DNA of 64,000 nucleotides from Eucommia ulmoides (taxonomy: Eukaryota; Streptophyta; Magnoliopsida; Garryales; Eucommiaceae). Below are positions 58,061 through 64,000 of this stretch, piece after piece (position 1 is the stretch's first letter; each line of letters starts with the position of its first letter). The position numbers and the translations under genes were made by a program. The notes under the pieces were generated by a model. The model was given only the letters and a program-made list of their open reading frames with translations. It did not search any database and was not told where the DNA came from. The stretch lies in assembly GCA_016647705.1 (NCBI GenBank), contig CM028338.1:15642740-15706739 (forward strand), given 5' to 3'.

Positions 58061-58225
58061 CGCTTAAACCCAAATGTCTAGCGATGGCTAGACTCAATGA
58101 CAAACATAGAAGTATTACCTTGTACCTCCAACCTCTCTGCCTCCAATTCTAAATGACATGTAATTGAGTTAAAGTTTTGATATTTTCACTGTGAGCTTCA
58201 TATGCTCCCAAGAATCAAGCAAAAA

Positions 58226-58738
58226 TCAAAGCACAACTAGGATCTGTTGCTCATCAAATAAGTTGTTACAAGCTGCCTTTAGGTCACGTATCATAGCCGA
58301 CATTTTTCGAAGATGCTCAACCATCTTTGTTTTGGGAGAGATCTTATAAGTTTCAAACTTAAGTGTCAAGGCTCGCAACCTAGTTGCTGATGTACTGACA
58401 AATGCCAACTTCAAGGCATTCCACATCTCTAAGGCAGTGGCATAACCTTTATAATCACCAATCAGATCATCGTGCATAAAGCTTAACATAGTGAATCTTG
58501 CACTACAATCTTTCTTGGCCCAATTTTGATAGGTTTCCATCTCACACCGATGTTGAGCAAAATTACCTTCAGGGGGTGATTCCATGCTATGTGTTAGTGT
58601 TTCCAGAACATCTCGCTTATTTAGGAGATACTGGATTTTACAATGCCAAATATCGTAGTTATTCCCATCTAATTTCTCAACTTTAGTAAGGTCCGCTACT
58701 ATATTCGTTAAAATCATTTCACTACATTTTATACACAT
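58226..58738 (-). pseudogene. copia gag N-terminal domain (UBN2-type)
   Basis: On the minus strand the 170-codon frame includes VEKLDGNNYDIWHCKIQYLL, NWAKKDCSARFTMLSFMHDD and EMWNALKLAFVSTSATRLRA, then HLRKMSAMIRDLKAA. This is the gag fold of plant copia elements (LDG.NY..W), which assembles the particle. The likely start is the second methionine, MILTNIVADL at about 58717. The frame stops at 58226 and gag continues in another frame, so it is truncated by mutation. Confidence 0.92.
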
Positions 58739-59177
58739 TTAGGATATTAACGCACATACTAATTATTTTGTCACAATAATCGAATCTAAAAAATAATACA
58801 TATCTTTATAGTGTAAGATAAAAAATTTCACTATACTCGTAATCATATCTTGCATTTATAGATTTAAATATCATTTCTAGATACATTATGCGCAAAACAA
58901 AAAATGAGAAAAACATATCTCAACTCATTATTGTCTATAAATTTTAATTTCATGTTTTTCTAAATGAACATGATATGCATATCAGATACCAAAATTAACG
59001 AACATGAAATTTTCACACATAATTTACTTTCATGATTTAAATAAAATCATATTTCATAACATGGTATACAATAAAGCATGTAATTGATGCATTGAAACAT
59101 AAATATGCGAGATTATATAATACAAATGAGATAATAGGACCATAGAGTAAGTTTATCCTAGTTGTTCTAGAATCTGT

Positions 59178-59342
59178 TCCAATGTAATAGGGTTCCAAGT
59201 TCGAAACTAGTTACGCCCTTTCATTAAAGTCTTCTTCGCCATTTAAAGAAATAATTTTCCAATGTAATAGGGTTCCAGGTTTGAAACTAGTTACGCCCTT
59301 TCATTAAAGTCTTCTTTGCCATTTAAAGAAATAATTTTCCCT
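59178..59342 (-). repeat. two-copy tandem duplication of about 82 bp in the copia leader
   Basis: CCAATGTAATAGGGTTCCA begins at 59179 and again at about 59259. Both copies run to ATTTAAAGAAATAATTTTCC with two or three differences. It lies between gag and the 5' LTR. Confidence 0.92.
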
Positions 59343-59767
59343 TTAAAAAAAATTCGGCAGGATTCAAACCCAAGACCTCTCTCCACTATACCTCAAAGAG
59401 GTGCCAATGAACCAACACTACTTATCAGTATTCAGACTTATAACTCCACCCTGTATCGTTTCGTAAGAAAAAAATGAAATGACATCGTTTTGAGTCGCCT
59501 TCTTCACCGTTCCAAAATCAGAATAGTGGCCATGAATGGCAGGACGAATTCTACGTTTTTTCAATCTTCTAAAAATCATATAAAATTAATCGTACGTTCA
59601 AATTTTATGGAATTTATATCATTGAACTTGTAATGAAACGTAAAAAAAAATTGTATAAAATTTTTCCAGAAATATCGAACATTTCGAGGAAAATATTTTT
59701 CGGCCATGAATGAGAAAAATGATTTTTCTTCTATGGATTACATGATTTCACGAAATGAGTCTATAAG
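59343..59767 (-). other. copia untranslated leader
   Basis: It is non-coding between the tandem repeat and the primer site. On the plus strand GGATTCAAACCCAAGACCTC resembles a tRNA-like word, but no cloverleaf is evident. Confidence 0.5.
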
Positions 59768-59780
59768 GCTCTGATACCAA
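59767..59780 (-). other. primer binding site, tRNA-Met type (copia)
   Basis: On the minus strand TTGGTATCAGAGCC lies directly next to the 5' LTR. It is the canonical plant copia site complementary to initiator tRNA-Met, unchanged. Confidence 0.95.
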
Positions 59781-60188
59781 TGTAGAATAAATGAAAAAAC
59801 ATAAAAAAAATATAAGCGTACCTTTTGGATCTGAAAAACTCGTTTACAACCCGTTCCTCATTTCTTTTCTCATCGACAAGAAAAATACTACTAGAGTATT
59901 TTTCGATAATATTCATATACTCACTAACCAAGGCCACTCAAATTTTTTGTAATCTGATGAAATTGAGACCTTAGAGGTATCAAATCATATTTATAGAGAA
60001 AATCCCAAATGATGTGTCCATTCCAATGGGTACATATCGAAAGGGTATGTCCGTTCCAATAGATGTCTATAAAAAAGACATGATCTTTAAGACTAAGAGG
60101 TGCACCTATTCACATGGTAACTCTCCATTAAACATGAGACCCATGTGGACGCTCCACGGGTCGACCCGACCCGTTCCATAATCCAACA
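59781..60188 (-). repeat. 5' LTR of the copia element
   Basis: It pairs with 53408-53813, starts TGTAGAATAAAT and ends CCATAATCCAACA in plus-strand reading. The right flank is TAAAC. Confidence 0.95.
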
Positions 60189-60193
60189 TAAAC

Positions 60194-60526
60194 AAACAAC
60201 AATTTTGATTAATAAATATATAAGAAATTTACCAAAAAAAAAAAAGTAAATACAAACGATTATTACATTAAAAAAAAAATAACATTCCAAAATTAGAAAG
60301 CAACAAAAAAAAGGGGGAAAGCAACATTTATTTTACAAAAGAAAAATTAAATAAAAGAAGAAATAAATTAATTAAGTAATTAGAAAAAAAATTTTAAAAA
60401 AATTATGGTCAGGCGTCCAAAATGCCCAAACAAAGTCTAATTAGCACGAAACTTGAGGATTAAATCAACATATTTCATAACATGATTTTATAAGGTCTTC
60501 TATTCATTGACGGGTGATGGTATGTT
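60194..60526. other. AT-rich sequence before the E1-alpha fragment
   Basis: It has long A-runs (60232-60244, 60270-60280, 60306-60312) and no recognisable gene or element end. Confidence 0.5.
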
Positions 60527-60905
60527 GTTAGAAGCCAGGCCTGTGGAGTCCGTAGCATCAGAGTAGACGGTAATGATGCTCTAGCCATTTATAGTGCTCT
60601 GAGTTTGGCGCGTAAAATCGCAATTAAAGAATGTAGACCTATTCTAATTGAGGTGATCTCATGATTTGTTTACGATGTCTGCTTATAGATGCTTTACATC
60701 TTGATAATATGTTTCATCTTTTTAATCTACAGGCGCTCACCTATAGAGCAGGACATCACTCCACATCAAATGACTCGGCAAAATATCGTTCCGCTGACAA
60801 GATTGAGTGGTGGAGAGTCGCACGACACCCTGTGACAATGTTTAGGAAATATATCGAAGGGAAAGGCTGGTGGACTGCTGAAACTAAGTTAGAACTTCAA
60901 AGCAG

Positions 60906-61444
60906 TAGGGATGGTCATGGGCCGGGCCGGACCGGGTTTTGACTAGGGTATTACACAAAAATGTTAGGCCCTAGCCCGGCCCGGCCTTATAATCGGGCCC
61001 TAATTTTATGCCCAAGTCCGGCCCTACAAAAAAAAATTAAGCTTAGGCCTGGCCCTAGCCCGGCCCTATAATTTATTTTTTTTAAAATTTAAAAACTAAA
61101 TACTAAAATTACAAAATGGACCCTCAATTCTCTCTCTATAAGAGGAATGAAACTAGAGTTTGCTAAATTATTTAGCTAAAATTAAAAATTACAAAATGGC
61201 CCCTCAACTCTTTCTCTATGGATATATATATATATATATAAAATATATTTTTTTTATATTTTAAAAAAGTTCGGGCCGGGCCGGACCGGCCCTAAACAAA
61301 AATGATAAAGCCCTAGCCCGACCCTAAAAATGAATGGGCCTTAATCTTTAGGCCCTAGCCCGGCCCATGGGCTCAAACATCAAGCCCAAGCCCTAAAAAA
61401 ATAGGGCCGGGCCGATCGGGCCTCCGGGCCCATGACCATCCCTA
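60906..61444. mobile_element. hAT-type MITE, 539 bp, TSD CAAAGCAG
   Basis: TAGGGATGGTCATGGGCC at the left and its reverse complement GGCCCATGACCATCCCTA at the right are perfect 18-bp terminal inverted repeats. The 8-bp repeat CAAAGCAG flanks it exactly (60898-60905, 61445-61452), the size made by hAT transposases. The interior alternates GC-rich GGCCCTAGCCCGGCCC-like blocks with AT-rich stretches, and has no coding capacity. Confidence 0.95.
61218..61242. repeat. (AT)n microsatellite inside the MITE
   Basis: A run of about twelve AT units. Confidence 0.95.
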
Positions 61445-61465
61445 CAAAGCAGTGCCTGGAAGTAG

Positions 61466-61569
61466 GTAAAATTACTACAGTTCGATTAAAGTTATTTTAA
61501 AAACTAAATGGGTTTCTAATTTTATGGTTAGTGCCTCGCTATGCGCCTGTACATTTTTTTTCTTTTTTA
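61466..61569. other. short unannotated stretch after the E1-alpha fragment
   Basis: It could be intron-like sequence of the same former gene; nothing else is recognisable. Confidence 0.3.
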
Positions 61570-62429
61570 GGATAATTGTTGTTTACCCCCCCTCTCCTCA
61601 CTATTTAGATCCATTTTCCTTTTACACATACTTTGAAAATAGACATTTTACCTCATTAGATTTTAGATTGAAGTACAAAAGTTATTTTTTTCATTGAATC
61701 TAACGGAATTGGCCAAAAGAATGAAATACCCCTCATGTAGAACAAATCCTTAATTTTGGAATACAATTTGACAATTCAAACGAATGCCAATTTTTATGAT
61801 CTATATACGTGGATTTAACTCAGGAAACGCTACGACTTGAAATTAAGAATTTGACAAAAATATTAAGACATGATATCCAAATCTCTTACCCCTTTCAGAA
61901 AATGCTTATTTTACATGAAAATTCAAAATTTTAAAACATCAAATTGATCTTTTTTTTTATCTGTTTCTAATAAGCTATATACTTTCCTATGTTTCAAGGG
62001 ATGAAGAATCCAAATTTTCAATCAACTTTGTGTTTTGAAAATTTGAAGTTTCATGCAAAATAAATATTTTTCTACAGAGGGGCTAAGCGATTTGGGCATC
62101 AAATCTTAATATTTTTATTAAATTCTTGATTCAAAGTTAAAAATCTAATATGTGTTAGAGGCATTTAAGTCTTATTATCATTTCCAATAGATTTCACGAA
62201 AAAAAACTAACTTTTCCTCTTCAGTCTGAAGTCTATGGATACAACATGCAAAGTTAAGAATCTGATATGCGTTAGAGGCGTTTAAGTCTTATTATCATTT
62301 CCAATAAATTTCACGGAAAAAGTAACTTTTGCTCTTCGATCTAAAGTCTATAGAAGCGACATGCCTTTTTTCAAAAGGGGTAAAGTAATAATGAATCTAA
62401 GTAGTAGGGGGTAAATTCAAGGCAAACCC
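61570..62429. mobile_element. candidate TIR element with inner tandem duplication
   Basis: The left part (TTTACCCCCCCTCTCCTC, ACTATTTAGATCCATTTTCC) and the reverse complement of the right part (TTTACCCCCTACTACTTAGA, TTCATTATTACTTTACCCC, TTTTGAAAA) look like diverged inverted repeats of about 65 bp. Both ends start with GG. No target duplication was found. The interior lacks long ORFs and holds the 62133-62366 tandem repeat. Confidence 0.45.
62133..62366. repeat. two-copy tandem repeat of about 117 bp
   Basis: AAAGTTAA, TTAGAGGC.TTTAAGTCTT and ATTATCATTTCCAATA occur in both units, followed by TTTCACG and GTCTATGGA/GTCTATAGA. Confidence 0.9.
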
Positions 62430-63514
62430 TTGGACAAGGTGAGCAAAGTGGTAGCTTAATTTTGGGGCCTCTTCAAATTGATCCCTATATTTCTTTAGGG
62501 TCAGTTACACTTGGACTACTGTAGTTAGATGATGTTGCCTCTCTCACTCCAGCGAAGTTTCTCTCTCTCTCCGTCTCTGTCCCTATCTTCCTCTTATATA
62601 TATATAAACTAAGGCTTTGCTTCATATCTATAGATTCATGCTCAGATTTATAGATTGGAAACGACACACACACACACACACACATATGTGTATGTATAGT
62701 ATATTAGAGAGAGGGTAAGGAGATGAGAGAATAGAAGGAGAGAAATTGAGAAAGGGAGAGGGATTGGTGGTGGTGTTTGTTGTAGTTGTGGCGGCGATGG
62801 TTGCTCAATTCACTGTCGCCAGAAGGAGTAGGGGTGGGGAGGGGAAGACAAAAACTGGGGGGGTTGGAGCATGTGCAAGTTGGTTCGCACATGAGGGTGG
62901 ATATTATATCCCACATTGAATTTGTGAGACTTATAAAACTAGCTTATATATAAAAGGAGTTACACCACTTGTTACCATATGGGTTTAGGTTGGAACATCC
63001 GATATGTATGTATGTATGTATGTGTGTGTGTAGGGAGATTATATTGGCACTCAACCTATATCCATTTGCACTCGTTTTTTAATTTTATTTTTTTGACGAA
63101 AATTATTCTCTTGAATGGCTTTAAATCTTTTTATAAATGTGGCACGAAAATTTTCCCTAACTAGTATTCAAATATTTTAAGATTAATTATATTTTTCACC
63201 CGTGTGATTAGATTGAATTGCACTTGCACCCCTGTGATTTTCGTTAATACTTCTAGTTCCTGTGCTTAAGTTTTTATAGTGCAACGGTTAATAATTTAAA
63301 AGAAATAAGGACAATTCTATTATTTCACTTCAAAAATCAAGATAATTTCGTTATTTTACTCCAACTAATTCAATTTAGTTTATTTAAAAAGTAATCCAAA
63401 ATTTTAAGAATCAAAGTGTATTTTCTCCTTTTATTCCCCCCTTGTTCAGGAAAACACCCACCCCTTGCCTATTACTCTTTGGCGATAACCACTAAACCAT
63501 CCACCATCAGCAAA

Positions 63515-63551
<37 letters not shown>

Positions 63552-63644
63552 TCTCCTCTCTTTCTCTATCTCTATCTCTCTCTCTCACACACATACATAT
63601 ATATATATATAACATATTCAAGTTTTGGATCTATTATATTATAC

Positions 63645-63675
<31 letters not shown>

Positions 63676-64000
63676 AAAAAAAAAAATGATGATGATGTGT
63701 AGTGGTGGTTGTGGTTCGGTGTGGTTGTGATTCGGCGTAGTTGTAGTTCGACGTGGTTGGTGGTTCCGGATTGTGGTGGTTCATGAAGAAGAAGATGAAG
63801 ATTTAGATAGGAAAAAAATACACTATTGACCCTTAAATTTTGAATTAGTGTAAAAGTAATCCGAATTCAAAATTTTAAGGTATAAATGTCATTTAACATT
63901 AGTTAACCGATTTTTGTTGGCTTTTATCTGTTAACTGTAAAGTTAGCTGAATACTTAACCATTCGTTGTACTTAAGTCTTAAGATCAAGGATATAAGTGT
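62430..64000. other. low-complexity sequence, no supported gene
   Basis: Microsatellites occur at 62602-62608 (TA), 62665-62684 (CA), 63005-63030 (ATGT then TG), 63515-63610 (CT, CA, TA) and 63640-63676 (AT, AG). CACCCGTGTGATTAGATTGA and CACCCCTGTGATTTTCG at 63200-63240 hint at another MULE-type terminus. The ORFs here are translations of these repeats. Confidence 0.5.

Larger units (their letters stand above)
53408..60188 (-). mobile_element. complete Ty1/copia retrotransposon, inactivated, TSD TAAAC
   Basis: LTRs of 406 bp (53408-53813) and 408 bp (59781-60188) begin TGTAGAATAAAT and end CCATAATCCAACA on the plus strand. The exact 5-bp repeat TAAAC flanks it (53403-53407, 60189-60193). On the minus strand the primer site TTGGTATCAGAGCC stands directly after the 5' LTR, which is the right-hand one. 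Gag, protease, GAG-pre-integrase, integrase, reverse transcriptase and RNase H follow in copia order. Frameshifts and stops in all of them make it non-functional, although the structure is complete. Confidence 0.97.
60527..61465 (+). pseudogene. branched-chain 2-oxoacid dehydrogenase E1-alpha fragment, broken by a MITE
   Basis: The first exon piece (60527-60652) reads VRSQACGVRSIRVDGNDALA, then IYSALSLARKIAIKECRPIL. An 80-bp intron (60653-60732) starts GTGATC and ends CTACAG. The second exon (60733-60905) reads ALTYRAGHHSTSNDSAKYRS, then IEWWRVARHPVTMFRKYIEG and KGWWTAETKLELQSS. The GHHSTS.DS.KYR and GWW blocks are diagnostic of E1-alpha, the thiamine-diphosphate subunit that decarboxylates 2-oxo acids from Leu, Ile and Val in mitochondria. 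Only about 110 residues near the C-terminus are present, so it is a partial copy. The hAT MITE at 60906-61444 splits the exon. Past it the frame continues for three codons (SAWK) and stops at 61463, with a GTAAAA donor-like sequence after it. No start or upstream exons are seen. Confidence 0.85.

Noticed and set aside
59343..59460. tRNA-like word GGATTCAAACCC
   Set aside because: No cloverleaf or matching acceptor stem can be formed around it.
60661..60942. 93-codon ORF taken as the gene's true extent
   Set aside because: Its first part is intron sequence and its last 15 or so codons belong to the MITE; the real exon part is 60733-60905.
63416..63784. ORFs on both strands near the end
   Set aside because: They are translations of CT, CA, AT and AG microsatellites.
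1..64000. Endogenous pararetrovirus or organelle DNA insert
   Set aside because: No caulimovirus-type domains, and no plastid or mitochondrial gene text, were seen on either strand.

Overview
The window is transposable-element-dense nuclear DNA of a flowering plant, probably a eudicot. The DNA is AT-rich. It holds plant Ty1/copia and Ty3/gypsy (Athila/Tat/Ogre-like) LTR elements, a plant L1-type LINE with a DUF4283 ORF1, MULE and hAT-type elements, and one recognisable host gene piece with a GT..AG intron, a fragment of branched-chain 2-oxoacid dehydrogenase E1-alpha. I see no intact host gene, no tRNA or rRNA gene and no CRISPR. Almost every open reading frame is a piece of a decayed transposon or chance.

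Left third (1-21992): the 3' part of a gypsy-type LTR; a LINE (ORF1 about 1577-3884, start of ORF2 3887-4280); a complete LTR element at 4447-12580 with 5-bp target duplication GTACA, long LTRs and a tRNA-Met-type primer site, but no pol; a worn gypsy element (12586-21992) with its own LTR-like remnant, a coiled-coil ORF and a reverse-transcriptase fragment. That gypsy is interrupted by two solo LTRs (16104-18417 and 19214-20822).

Middle (21993-38175): a stack of nested insertions. One Ogre-like LTR (21993-24171) is cut by a second (24172-37487). The second was split just downstream of its TATA box by an Athila-like gag-only element on the minus strand (25698-35674). Inside that element lie two solo LTRs (28985-30367 and 30563-33392). 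The second of these carries a further 438-bp gene-like insert.

Right half (38178-60188): a short non-transposon unit is present twice in direct orientation (38178-46440 and 47642-53340). Each copy serves as the empty site for insertions in the other. Copy A holds a Pack-MULE-like element (38486-39788) and an inverted Ogre solo LTR (40017-45534). Copy B holds a gypsy solo LTR (48975-52895) that itself contains two oppositely oriented solo LTRs. A structurally complete but inactivated Ty1/copia element on the minus strand (53408-60188, TSD TAAAC) follows.

The end (60189-64000) holds the E1-alpha pseudogene, broken by a 539-bp hAT-type MITE with perfect 8-bp target duplications, then a candidate TIR element and many microsatellites. 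Boundaries called from target duplications are firm. Lineage names rest on remembered motifs and should be treated as likely, not proven.
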